From Prochilodus magdalenae (lineage: Eukaryota > Chordata > Actinopteri > Characiformes > Prochilodontidae), in contig JAMWET010001940.1 in the NCBI GenBank assembly GCA_024036415.1, forward strand, positions 696,001 to 760,000: 64,000 nucleotides of DNA, in the 5' to 3' direction. Both the position numbers and the translations under genes were made by a program. The first letter of the stretch is position 1. Each line of letters starts with the position of its first letter. This document shows, piece after piece, positions 34,200 through 45,489 of this stretch. Under the pieces are notes generated by a model that searched no databases, was not told the origin of the DNA, and saw nothing but the letters and a program-made list of their open reading frames with translations.

Positions 34200-34610
34200 C
34201 GCCCAGTTTCCGTGTGACGGCTAGACTCATTTGCTTCCATGCTCTTTGATTAGCTACATCTCTTCCATTAAGGTGTTTGTGTTTAGGTTGTGGTCAGCAG
34301 TCTGCTTTAGTACAGCCGATAATTAAAGGTGATTATAATTAATGTGTGGGAGGGAGTGCTTTATTAACCCACTGGCTAGAGTAGGCTTTAAGATCCTGCC
34401 CTTTAACAGCTTAAGCCAGCGCTTTAATCATTGGATTTCCTTTGTTTGTACTATTTCTGCCTTCGTTATTTCGCTCGCCCCGGACCACATATACAAGATT
34501 TCCTCTTTTCTCCGTTGAAATGACATCATAAATGTTTTGTTGAGCTCAATTAAGTCAGCATGGCAAGAAGTAATTAAAGAAACTCACTTATCAGGCCTTG
34601 CTTTTTAGTG
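34200..34610. promoter_or_regulatory. Candidate conserved regulatory block
   Basis: A repeat-free stretch with many homeodomain, CRE-like and AT-rich words: TTGATTAGCTACATC, GATAATTAAAGGTG, TTATAATTAATGTG, ATGACATCATAAATG, CAATTAAGTCAGC and AGTAATTAAAG. It lies inside the inferred first introns. This is a judgement from texture only. Confidence 0.35.
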
Positions 34611-36050
34611 TGCAGACCTAAAGGTCGGTGTAGGCTTAAATGGCTAGTCACACTAAAATCAACCAATTTCTGCTGGAAGAATGGAAATTCCGCTCATAAA
34701 GGCTGACTCAGGCTCGAAGCAGCTTACCGAGCTGCGATAAATTCATGGTGTGATAGAGGTACAGGACGGTAGGATAGAACAGCCAGGGAGCTTAACGCTG
34801 AGGAATTATAATGTAATCTGCTTTTCAAGGTGGAATTTTAAAGAGGTGGTTGCTTGTTTAATAGTGTTAGTGGATCATTTGGAAGTGAAGTTGGTGAAAA
34901 ATTTGATGTGTTGTGACCATTTTAGAGTAGGTGTGTAAGGAAATATCATATTGCAATATTGTTTTGTCATGCTGCGTTGATTCTCAGACCTTGCTATTAT
35001 TATTTTTTTTAAATTGATCAATAACTTTTATATTCAAAGGGTTGTGGAGGACGGCAGTTCATTTAGTTTAGCGTTTAAACCCCCTGCACGCTAGAAAGTA
35101 GTGTTGTAGTAGTGCTGTATTCTTCTCCTACCACTGTAACTGCAACCTAAACAAGTAGAATAACAGTATATCACAATATAAGGTATTGGATATCGAATCG
35201 TATCGAGCCTTATCGAGCCAGCTTCTTCCTGTACACAGGCCTACTTGAGAGTAGTAAGATGTTTTGTAGTGTGCTGGACAATTAACCTACCCAGGCTTCA
35301 CTCACAGTTGTGTGCAATTGGCATGAATCACGCGTTTGGAGTATTCATATAAAAATCGTCCACCTCAATCAAAAGAATCGCTACATGGTTTTCGCCTGCT
35401 CAGCATAAGGTGGCCTGGTTTTTCCGTTCGTTATAGGTCATGGAAATTCAGCTTCTTAGTCAGGGGATATGACATTTGACTTGAGAGTGGGAACCCTGCC
35501 ATTAGGTTTAATGGGAGTTGCGCCAACGTTCTGTTAAGACTGTCCGTCTTGGCAGCAGTTAGAGTGAAAGTGTAAATTGCGAGCTGAGGATGGATAGAGC
35601 GGTTGTCATAACGTCTAATAAGGCCTAATGTGAAGTCGCAGCATTTTTTCTGGAGGATCCTCTTCACCGCAGTTTTGTTGCTAAGGGTTGTGTTGCCAGT
35701 CTTGTAACTGCCATTAGTTTCTTATCAATGTTTTGACATTTGAAATGCTTCATGAAGTGTAACGTCATGCACCTATGTTAACAGATTGAAGTACAGTGCT
35801 CAGAAGTTGTGATGCTCTGTAAACACAGGCTTGTTTGTTAATTCATTACGTTCCAAACTAAAATGATCATTTATTTATTCGTATCCAACAAAACGCCATG
35901 TTTACCGAAACTCTAAATAATCCCCATAAGTAATTGAAAACTTAAGTAAGGCAAGTAAAAGTTTTCAAACATTAGTGGCCCCAACATTAATGGCCCTTCC
36001 CTTTTATGTAGAGCAGGCGTTTGTGTAGGGAGCAAGGGTTAGATGTGGTC
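34611..36050. other. Probable intron, no gene seen
   Basis: No exon or clear repeat is supported. Open frames lack motifs. Confidence 0.45.
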
Positions 36051-36052
36051 TA

Positions 36053-36691
36053 CACACTCATTGTCAGGAAAAATAGTTGCACCCAGAAGGATTGCAGTGC
36101 TAATGGGGACGGTAGATGATGATAAATGTAGACTGATATGGGAAATATTTACTGAACTTCACGTACAGAGGTGGTGTCTCGGTATGGTGCACCATGTTTC
36201 ACCATGTCTCTCCAGACGTATGATAATCCCATGCATCTTGAATATTCTCACGTAGTTCGTGCAGATATTAGGAGTGGAGGTGGAGTGAAACCAGGCAGTG
36301 ATGCCTCCACATACATGACAAAAGCAGGACTCGCCACTGAAGATGACCCGCTGCCATTCTGAGTCACTCTGACAGGCTGGCACTACACCGTTCCAGTCTT
36401 TGGGAATGTTGACGTGGTGTTAAGGCCAGTTGTCTGATCTGTCTCCATGCATTTGGTCCTGCATTGTGCAGCTGCCTGCCAATGCTGCTGGCACTGGTTG
36501 GCTGACTCATGGAGGGCATCACTACTCCCTGAATGTCCACAGCCCTGCTTGCATCACATGCCTGACCGAGGGTGAAGCTTGAATCATGTGCATGTCTCTC
36601 AATGTCAAACCTACCACACAAAGTTTAACTCGTGCCTGTTGATTCTGTCTGGGTGCAGCTATTTGTGCCACTATCCTTTTGGTGATGATTG
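36053..36691 (-). mobile_element. Tc1-like family 1, copy E
   Basis: The left end after TA (CACACTCATTGTC, then TAGTTGCACCCAGAAGGATT) and the right end (TCTGGGTGCAGCTATTTGTG, then TTTTGGTGATGATTGTA) are inverted repeats. At about 639 bp it is longer than copy D. Reading on the minus strand, fragments equivalent to copy B appear (R-H-A-H-D-S-S-F near the N-terminal side; S-G-E, C-H-V-C and N-Y-V-R-I-F-K-M-H-G near the C-terminal side). Stops and frame changes break it, and the catalytic core is absent. Confidence 0.82.
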
Positions 36692-36777
36692 TATTGTATA
36701 TTTAAATTATTATTTAAAAAGGGACTACTTTCCAGAACTGCAAGTACCTGGTCATTTGATCTTGGTGCTGGCTACTT

Positions 36778-37312
36778 GAGGTGTCACTTGACATGCTGTT
36801 GCTGAAATCTTGCTGATCGGTGTGCTGTAGGTTTTGGTGTAACTGTCTGAAAACCTGCTTTAAAAAGCATGCGAGGGGAGCTGTTTGGTTTTCAAGTAAA
36901 GCGGAGGCTCAACTCTGTCTACAGAAGACTGGTTAATACAGTTTGTCAGTGGAGCAGAGTTGACCGTTGATGGGCCTCTGACTGGTTGGTTAGCTAGTAA
37001 AATTTTTTGGACTGGTATACTTGATTTTCAGTGAGCACATGGAGATACCAGCAGGTTGCAAGGGAGCATGCGGTTCATTTGGAGCGCGCCAGTTGAATGA
37101 GGAAATCGGAGGTGATCATATTCATTAACGGCCAAGAAGTGTCTGTTTTTGCTCCGTGGAGATTGTGAAATGCTTGATTTGTAGTAATGTTGCAAACATC
37201 ACATTTTCATACAGAATAGATAGACCACATGGATTTAGGCAATAGCTGTATTCAGGCAGTTGTTTTTTTTCTAGAAGCAATGCTGAGTTTCATGAAGTGG
37301 TAATGTAACTCT
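36778..37312 (+). repeat. Direct duplication, copy 1
   Basis: This segment aligns along its length with 40232-40662. Shared blocks in order include TTGAGGTGTCAC, GGTGTGCTGTAG, CTGACTGGTT, TGAATGAGGAAATC, CATATTCATTAAC, CAGAATAGATAGACCACATG, GAAGCAATGCTGA and AATGTAACTC. Copy 1 is about 100 bases longer, with several insertions relative to copy 2. There is no open frame. It could be a duplicated intronic regulatory segment or an uncharacterised dispersed repeat. Confidence 0.8.
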
Positions 37313-37314
37313 CT

Positions 37315-39100
37315 TTCATATGTGTACTTTGAGCTATATAGCTGTACCTGTAGCAGTCAGAGGTGAGAATAAAGAAGAGAGGTGGAAGATCTCAGACCAC
37401 AAATGGTTGCAAGAGAACAAGTGGTGTTGGAATTCTAGCCATGGTTGTCGGCTGCCTGCGTTTTTTTTTTTTTGGTTCCTCCTGGTCTCTCACTGGTGAC
37501 CAACTGACCCTGACCTGACCTAGCCTAGCCTAGCCTAGCCTCTCCCCTCGAGCACCAGGCCATCTGTCCCCAACACAGTTGCCAGCCAGAAGCACTTTAG
37601 CAAAAAGGATGTTTTTCTCCTCCTCCCCCCATCTTAATGCCCTTACCCAAACTGTGCTGCTAATCTTTAATGCGTTTACCATTCTGTCAAGCTTACTGCC
37701 AGAATTAAGAATTAGAGTGGCCCATTTGCCATATCAAACCAGAATTTGGGCTTTTGCTTGGTGCTCAGTAAAGTATTTGTGTGCAGCAGAAGTGAATTAA
37801 TGTGACCGGGGAAGCTGTTCGTGAGTAACTCGCATGGCTCTTTTGTTTACTTAACATGTAGTCAGAAAGTAGATCTTTGGTGGTACAGTAACAGTAAGGC
37901 TAACGTGACTAGCAAGTTGTGTACATGTGTATATATGACCAGCCAGTATTATGTGCACTGCATGCCCAAGTCGCACCTTTACCTCAAACCAGTTGTGATG
38001 TAACCAATGTAATTTCAGATGGTGTAGCTTATCTGACACTGTATCTTGTAGCACCAGACGTGATCTCTTGTTAAAGTTCTGCAACGTTTAGTGTGTAATG
38101 GCAGTGAAACAAGAATACAAACTCTATAAAATCCACCTTCAAGTTCCTCTAGACCGTGTGCTCTCCTAACATCTGGAGGACAGTCCATAACACAAGCAAA
38201 CAAAGTTAGCAAAACTTTATTCACCTATCTAGTTTTGCTGCATGCGATGTGTTCTCCATGTGTGCATTGCGCATCCTCATGCTTAACTGGGTTTATTTGG
38301 GATGACTGTGAGCCATGCTAACTTGGGTTGCATCCTTGCGTTGCTGACTGCCTGTCGATGAGTGTTGATGAGCACATGGTTACCCCCTGCTTTGAGCCCC
38401 ACCCTCACAAGGCATGGGCTTGGTTTAGAAATTCCACCCTCACTTTGTTATAATCCTGACTCTCTTTCAGCTCTGAAGTTTTCATGATTATCCCCACACT
38501 TATTCTCAGTCATGGAGTACATGTCCTGCAGTGCTGTCGTCTACAGAAATGGACAGCGGTACAGGCAGAGTTTAGTCTTCGAGGCCTGCTACTACTGTTC
38601 ATAGCTATGCAGCACACATGCTGTATAAATAAAGGTCTGTAAAGTTAGATTTCTATAGATTGGTTGCTCTTTAAGCTTCCAGGACTGAAGTTTTCTCAGT
38701 AAGACCCTGCTGAAGAATACTGTGCCGTTGCAGCTAATTCTTTGTGTTAGGTTTTTTCCTTTCCCATCTTCAGTTTTTCCCCTTTCCTCTTTTGGGAAAT
38801 GCTGCCCTTGAGGATTTCTGACATTCCTCTTTTGGTTAATCCCACCTTCATCCTTTCTTCCTTTCTCAAATAATCCCATTTGCTAACAAGGCAAATTTCT
38901 CTCTTTCCTCTGTTTCCTTGGCTCTATTAAAAAAAAAGAAAAAGGGGAAAAAAGCGCCTTGATGGAGAGCTGGCTGGAACGTGTGAGTGTGTGCGCGCGC
39001 GTGTGCATCGGCCAGCCTCTCTGGGTTGTGGAGAGGTCCAGCTGCGCCAGCGTGTTTCCTCCATGCCAGGAGCAGGTTGTGTCACTTCACCAGAGTGCCA
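37315..39100. other. Probable intron
   Basis: It contains a T-run (37460-37472), a short CTAGC repeat (37522-37543) and a possible conserved segment at 37590-37760 (TCTTAATGCCC, GCTAATCTTTAATGCG, AGAATTAAGAATTAG). A CG/GT alternating run lies at 38984-39008. No gene is supported. Confidence 0.4.
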
Positions 39101-39102
39101 GG

Positions 39103-39249
<147 letters not shown>

Positions 39250-40228
39250 GCATCTTTGCCAGCGTGCTAAATGGGCCAGGGCTTAACCGATTCTGCTGGA
39301 CTTCAAAGTGCGTGGCTGTGAGTATGTGTGTGTTTAATTGCGAACACTGCTGTCTCTTTATAGAGGCCGTTGCTGGAATGAGCCAGTTGGCTCAGTAGCT
39401 CCTGCTAGCCGTCAGACTGAACTCTTTCTGTGTCTGTGTCTTTGCTGAGGTTCATTCAGTGTATGGCTATAAGGAAGACTCTGTGGAAAGCCTTAGCTGG
39501 CTTGGCCATGTCTGAACACATGTCTGTTGCCCTGATAAGTTTTGCTGATACAGTCTTTGTGAAAGCTTGGCGTCTTCATGTGAAGAGAGCTTGTTTGGGG
39601 GAGTGTCTATAAAGAGCGTCTCATTATGAGGAAACCGTCAGGCGTATGGTTTACCGTGTTAGGGGTGCTCTGTATTTCATCGGGATTAAAGATGTCATGT
39701 TTGTGTCACGCTAGGCTTTCTTCTTGAGCACATTGTGGAAATTGGCCAGTTGCTTTTATTCTTACAAGGAATAATATTTGTTCTGCTTTAATAAAAATAA
39801 AAATACCTTAAAGTATTCTATGGTGATCTGTAAAACGCGTGGCAATTCTGACCAATTGCAGGACTTTACAGAAAGTATAGGGGGTGATGCGGCTTCTGTT
39901 TTATTGACCTCTAGAAGAAGAAATAAGTTGTTATACTGTAGGTCTGGCTGATATCTAAAAGGGAGAATTCGTTCCTATTCCACTTGAACCTCAGCTCCCC
40001 TCCTCCCTCTGTTTTTAGCTTGCATGATTTTTTATATATATTATTTTTAATAAAGCAAACTAATAAATGCATGAAAATGAATGAATGAACCAATTAATGA
40101 ATTTGGCGGTCTGCGGGCTTGTAGCTTAATTTATTGAAAATTATGATGCTATGATTATGAAAATTATTGATCAGAAATATAAAATATATACTGATTTTTT
40201 TTTTTTTTTATCTTTAGTTAGTGGGGTG
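39250..40228. other. Probable intron, no gene seen
   Basis: AT-rich at 40025-40215 with poly(T). No exon is supported. Confidence 0.45.
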
Positions 40229-40231
40229 CAT

Positions 40232-40662
40232 TTGAGGTGTCACTTTTGCTAAGATCTTGCTAATTGGTGTGCTGTAGTTTTTGGGACGACTGTCAAATCT
40301 GCTTTAAGAAGCATGGGAAGGGCGCGTTTGGATTTTAAGGGAACTGGTTAAGTTTGTCAGTGAGTGAGAATAGACCAGTAATGTCCTTCTGACTGGTTAG
40401 TTAACTAGTCAAACTTTCATGTATTGAAGTCCAGTTGTCAGCTGAATGAGGAAATCTGAGATCATATTCATTAACAAGACAAAAAGTGTATTGTTCTGTG
40501 GAGATTGTTCTTTACCAGCAGGTCAGATATTTCACAAACTTAACATTCTCATACAGAATAGATAGACCACATGGGCTTAAGGAATTACTGTGTTCAGACA
40601 GTAGGTTTTTGTGGAAGCAATGCTGAAGACTTTTGAATGTGGTATTTTCAAATGTAACTCAA
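40232..40662 (+). repeat. Direct duplication, copy 2
   Basis: It is the partner of 36778-37312, in the same orientation, about 3.4 kb downstream. Similarity starts abruptly after a poly(T)/AT-rich stretch and ends after AATGTAACTC. Identity varies, with the highest blocks at the 3' half (CATACAGAATAGATAGACCA). Confidence 0.8.
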
Positions 40663-40664
40663 TT

Positions 40665-42070
40665 ACACATTGCCTCTCATTTGGGAAGCTGTTAGTGTGA
40701 ATTCATGGATTTGTGAGCTCCTGCTGGTGTGGGTTCATGTTGTGCTAAGGGCTCCCTCTACTGAATAATTGCCTGCTTTAAGTAAGTCATTTCCAAAGCC
40801 ATGTTCCTGTGTCCAGAATTTGTTGTGAAGCCCAGCTATAGATGCCTGTGGGAAGCCATAAATTCATAAGTTACAAAATTGATCTGAATCATTGGGACGC
40901 TTGATCTGTGTGGAAATGGTTTAGACTCATCTTCAGCATGCTATGTCACACTCTGCAGACTCCCTGCACGTTTACTCTTCCTTAGCTTACCGGCTTGTGG
41001 TTCTCTCATGACAATGCAGTGCTCAAAGAGTAAAAGGGAAGAAAAGCAAGGTGTACTTTATTAGTTTCTCCGCTTGTTAATTTTTCTCTATAATTCCCAG
41101 TCAGTTCTCTTTCCCAACATGGCCATTTATTGCTTTGGGAGCATCGTTATTGGGTTACTTGCCAATCATCACTGTTATCTGATTACAGCACCCTATCGCC
41201 CAGGCCTTTTGCTCAGGCTTGCTGTGGCAATGGAGAAGGAGCTCAAGAAGTTGATTCATGAAATAATTCAAATGACCATTCATGGGTTGAATGATTATAG
41301 AAATAATCATTAGTTGCATTATTAGTTGTTGCTCTAATGCAGAGGTCTTTATCCTTTGCGGTTTTCTAGACTCCTTTTTGGAGGGTTTGATCTGTCCTGA
41401 ATACTTTTGAAAAGTAAACTGCTGTTTGTGTGCAAGTGTGACTATGCAGCGAGTGCTAAGTGTGTGCGTATTCTCGCACGTGTGCACCCTTACGTGCCAC
41501 TGCACATCACCCCTCTCACCAGCTGGTCGTCTGACATCATGTCCGCGCGGCGCCAAGCCTTTGGCAGGCCGTCCCGAGCCGGGCGTCCGTGCCAACTCTG
41601 GTAGCAGAGCAAGAGCGAGTTCTACATGAGCCCCACTGACACTCGACCAAACAAAAGAAAATACCCAGCCAGGAGTATAGCCTTGCGGTGAGGGAGAGAG
41701 GGACAGGGGAGAAGAAGGAGTGAACACTTGTCTGCTGCTAGGGTCGCTGGGTTCAGCCCAGGCCTGTGCAGTTTTCAGCAAATGTGTTTGGAAAATCTCT
41801 GGGCGCGCAGGCTTTATGAAGCGAGCAGACGCGAGGACGACAGTGCTGGGAATTCTGACATCTACGGCATGTTGCATGGAAGGAAGTAACAGGGAGAAAG
41901 TGGGGCGGGAGGACGGTACTGGATGCTGCTGGAAGCAACTTTCCACCTTTTTATGTTCTGCTGCACCACCCGGGAGATTGTCTTGGAGAACTGGAGGGTT
42001 CTACATTTAAAAAAACAAAAAACCCTTAATTTACTGAATAAAACACCCTGAACCTCCGGTTGTCAGATTT
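40665..42070. other. Probable intron with a GC-rich patch
   Basis: The segment 41430-41640 is GC- and CpG-richer than its surroundings (CCGCGCGGCGCC near 41543). A 263-codon minus-strand frame (41155-41946) crosses it. It has no recognisable domain, mixed composition and no ribosome or Kozak advantage, so I do not call a gene. The patch might be an intragenic CpG island. Confidence 0.35.
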
Positions 42071-42079
42071 AGGCCCACT

Positions 42080-42892
42080 TAGTGCTGGACGATATGGCCA
42101 AAATTTATATTGCAATATATTCCTTAATTTCAGTCGATACAATATAATTCCGATATCGATATAAATACTTTAAAACTTTACAAATTTACTTTAAGAAAAT
42201 TTATTTAAAATCTGTAACTACACAGTCTAAAACGGTTTGTCATATGTCATAAATGCAACCACCGGTGACTGCTGCATGGGGTTCTCTTTGGCGGACGCAG
42301 ATGCTGGCGATGTTTTAGGGACAGGTTGGCTTGAGTGTTTTTGGTGCCCCATTTTTGACTCTCAGAATATTCTATGTAGTGGAACTGCTTGAGGTGCTGG
42401 AACAGATTGGATGCATTACCGCAGCTAGTCGGCACCACTCTCCGGCACAATTTGCAGCAAGCTGAAACCTGGAGTTCATGGACAGAACCACGTCCACACC
42501 ACTGAATTTTTCCCCCCCTTTCTTATCAACCATGTCTTCTGTCTTTTCGCTTATGGAAGCTTGTTCGCTCACTTGTGTATTGCCGTCAGGGGCACTCATT
42601 TCTAAAATGTCCCGCGCTGGAGCTGAACCGAGCCTAGCCTAGCATAGCCTAGCCTAGCCTATCTGGCTGCGTGCCCGTGATTACGTCATCACGCACCGAC
42701 GTAGCCCGGCTAGGGAGGCCGATTATGTTCAACTGTGCTTGAATGCAGTGAACTGATGGAGCCCTGAAAAAAAAAAAAATAATGCTTGATTCCGTAAATA
42801 ATACATATCGAAATACCGCAAACATGATATCACCGCTATTGAAACATTTCTTATCGCGGTAAATACCGATATCGAATTATTGTCCAGGCCTA
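42080..42892 (-). mobile_element. hAT element with intact 8-bp target duplication
   Basis: Ends TAGTGCTGGACGATA and TATTGTCCAGGCCTA are inverted repeats, and GGCCCACT lies directly outside both ends (42072-42079 and 42893-42900), a perfect 8-bp target-site duplication as hAT elements make. Subterminal regions are rich in ATATCGATAT-type words. The interior on the minus strand encodes the start of a ZBED-type transposase, then deletes the rest. A short CCTAG repeat lies at 42633-42661. It is non-autonomous, and the unmutated duplication argues for a fairly recent insertion. Confidence 0.9.
42300..42599 (-). pseudogene. hAT transposase N-terminus with BED zinc finger, broken
   Basis: A start at 42599 gives M-S-A-P-D-G-N-T and about 45 residues in one frame. 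The BED finger is in another frame: C-K-L-C-R-R-V-V-P-T, then G-N-A-S-N-L-F-Q-H-L-K-Q-F-H, then E-Y. This is C-x2-C followed by H-x4-H with the N-L-F-x-H-L-K signature of ZBED1-like hAT proteins. A frame change between the two parts breaks the gene, and the catalytic RNase H-like and dimerisation domains are absent before the terminal repeat. It cannot transpose on its own. Confidence 0.8.
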
Positions 42893-42900
42893 GGCCCACT

Positions 42901-45015
42901 AAGCCAAGTAGCATTCACTGTTGCTTTGGGGTTCTGTCAAAGTGTGGCTCGGTTAGATATGGGTGATTGTCATCCTGTATCTGCACATACTTAGAAATTG
43001 GCCACCATTATTTATGTTAGTCACAAACTGATATTTGTTGATTGGTGTTTATTGTACTGTAGTTAAGAGAATTTGGGTGACACCAGACAACTGTGCTAAA
43101 CTATTTGGATTTTATTCATTTCACTGCATTTGTAATAAATTGAATCCTAATTTTTACTTTTAGAAAATTTACTTTCCACTTATGAAACAGCATCAGTAGA
43201 TGTGTGCATGGGGAAATATAGTTGACATGCTGGTCATCTACTGGGAATTCTCCATGTGGTAAAAATCATTTTATAACCATTAAATTTGATAAGTTAGTCA
43301 TTAAAGTGTGAGCTGCTGCTGTTTTAGAAATTTGACGCTGTTTTGACTGGTGTTCGTATGTTGTCCGTTATAAGGAATTTTAGCTTATTAAAATCGGTAG
43401 CTGTATTGATTTTTCGTATTGGACAGACCCCTTTTTCCCCTTTACTTTTTCTCATGCCGAGTGAGCAGATCAGTGTGGTTATGGAAGAGAGCTGTTTGTT
43501 TGGATTGAGCTGGAAGGAAGAGAATGTACTCGGCGAACATGGCTGAAGTCTGGATTTATGCCATGAACATTACTGCTTATCCTGTTTGATATTAATATCA
43601 ACAGATAGCTGCTTAAAATGACCTGCGTAAAACTCCAGCTTCCATATGGGGTTGATATTAAGATTTGATTGATGTGTGTTTGATGCTTAAGTAAAGCTGC
43701 TTTTGTATGTTAACATTGGCTTATTATTCTGAAGTCTCCTGTTACTTTTAGTAGGAACGTGTTATATTCAGAAATGCTCAATATGTTGGAAACAGAACTG
43801 CACAATATGCAGGCGTCTCTGGGCCTCGCTACAAATGTGCTGCTTCATGTCTGAATTTCTCAAGGCAATTGTTTTGTACGTACGCTTCTACTGCTTTCAC
43901 TATGACTGTCAAACACTGCTAGGCCTTGGTAAATATTACACTCATTCATGCTAATGGCCCCAGACGAGAAGCTGATTTTTGTGAGGACCTGGCCCTGTTT
44001 CTGCAGTGTCATCTGAAACAGCTAACTGAGGAAGGAGCTGCCCCAGGCAGCATGGGAGGTGTCCGTGTTAAGCTCAAGACCAGTCTCTTCCACAAAAATC
44101 CCAACAGTTCCTTCTACCTTTTGACATCCTTTGATATGTCCTCCTACCTTTTGATTTCAACTAGTACATTGGAGGAGCCGTTATGTCCCAAGCATATACC
44201 AGTTCATAAACATGCAGCGTGTCAAACAATAATGAACTCTATGTAATGTGTATAATCCACCCCATGCATATGTCCATTCATGGCTGGAACAGTGACTAGC
44301 TGTCTGTCTGTGCAGATACGAGGCCATAACCAGTTCTTGTGCTCTTCGTCTAGATACAGAAGTAAGTGTGTGTGTGTGTGTGTGTGTGTGTGGCAAAACC
44401 ACAATCTCGTAGTGTAGACTTCTGGACGAAACGTTAAATGAAGGCGAGGAAAAGTAGGGATGAGCACTTTCAATTCGTTTCTCTCTCTATCTCGCTCTTT
44501 CTCTTGTTCATACATCTTCCTTGGCTTGGTCCTGCTGGCCATCAGGCCGTGGGGGTGCATGTGTTCATAAGAGGATGGCTGGACTGTGAGGAGGAGAAGG
44601 ACATGATGAAGATGAATGTTGGCTGTCCAGTGGGCTGACAGCCTCCAAAACAAGACTCTAAACTGCTGTCAGGCCACAGCCTGTTTCCCCTTCTTTACTG
44701 ACACCATGTGCAGCCCTTCACCTGCTTGGCTTCCTCTGTCTGTTCTTCCCTCCATCCCTGCCCAAAGTGATGCTCTTTCTTTAATCCAAAAAATAAACTT
44801 TGGTCTAGATATGGTATAGATATGGTCAGCCCAGTACCTGTTTGGTGTAGATGTTTGCTATTTTCGATTTGTGCTGGAGTTACAGGGCTTATGTAGTTGA
44901 CAAGTAGCCTCAGATTCTTAACTGCTCCGCCCCCATGTAAATGGGCCACCTGAAATCTAATGTGCGTTAAGCTAGTGGTCCTTAAGGCAAACATGTAATA
45001 TTGGCATTGTTGAAG
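42901..45015. other. Probable intron, no gene seen
   Basis: Only a (GT)n run at 44366-44392 is clear. A frame at 43926-44246 is open but has no domain and no splice support. Confidence 0.45.
44366..44392. repeat. (GT)n microsatellite
   Basis: About 13 GT units. Confidence 0.93.
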
Positions 45016-45017
45016 AA

Positions 45018-45020
<3 letters not shown>

Positions 45021-45057
<37 letters not shown>

Positions 45058-45085
45058 CATGCATATATATATATATCTCTCTATC
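45021..45085. repeat. (GT)n followed by short (TA)n
   Basis: About 17 GT units (45021-45054) lead into GCATGCATATATATATATAT. This TA run abuts the left end of the MITE at 45086. Confidence 0.93.
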
Positions 45086-45390
45086 TCGTCGCTGTCCAAA
45101 GAAAAACAGGTATCTCCAAAAAAAAATTTAAAAATTTTAAAAAAAAATTTACAATTTTTAAAAATCTCCAAAATGGCAACTTTCCAGTAGAGGCCAAAAA
45201 CCTCGTTTAATTTGAATGGAAGTCAATGGAACCAGACGTCTTACCAAGCAGTTTTGGGCCATTTCTGTTGGTGCACTCTTCATGAAACTTGTACACACTG
45301 TAAACAGCAGCTCATGTCTCATGTAATCGAATGAGGCATAAAAGTAAAAATCAACAAAAATGGAGATACATGTTTTTCTGTGGACAGTGA

Positions 45391-45393
<3 letters not shown>
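45086..45393. mobile_element. MITE with 33-bp terminal inverted repeats
   Basis: Left TIR 45086-45118 (TCGTCGCTGTCCAAAGAAAA...) and right TIR 45361-45393 are inverted copies with about six mismatches. The 308-bp interior is A-rich near the left and has no frame. TA-rich repeats lie on both sides, as expected for a TA-targeting (Tc1/mariner-type) element. The superfamily is inferred from TIR size and TA preference only. Confidence 0.82.
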
Positions 45394-45485
<92 letters not shown>

Positions 45486-45489
45486 AAAA
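45394..45489. repeat. (AT)n microsatellite plus A-run
   Basis: About 43 AT units, then nine A. Such tracts extrude cruciforms readily. Confidence 0.97.

Noticed and set aside
41155..41946. 263-codon minus-strand open frame as a gene
   Set aside because: No recognisable family or conserved motif, and its 3' half runs into ordinary intron-like text. Kept only as a finding.
43926..44246. 106-codon plus-strand frame as a coding exon
   Set aside because: No flanking splice pair and no domain. Length is within chance for this much sequence.
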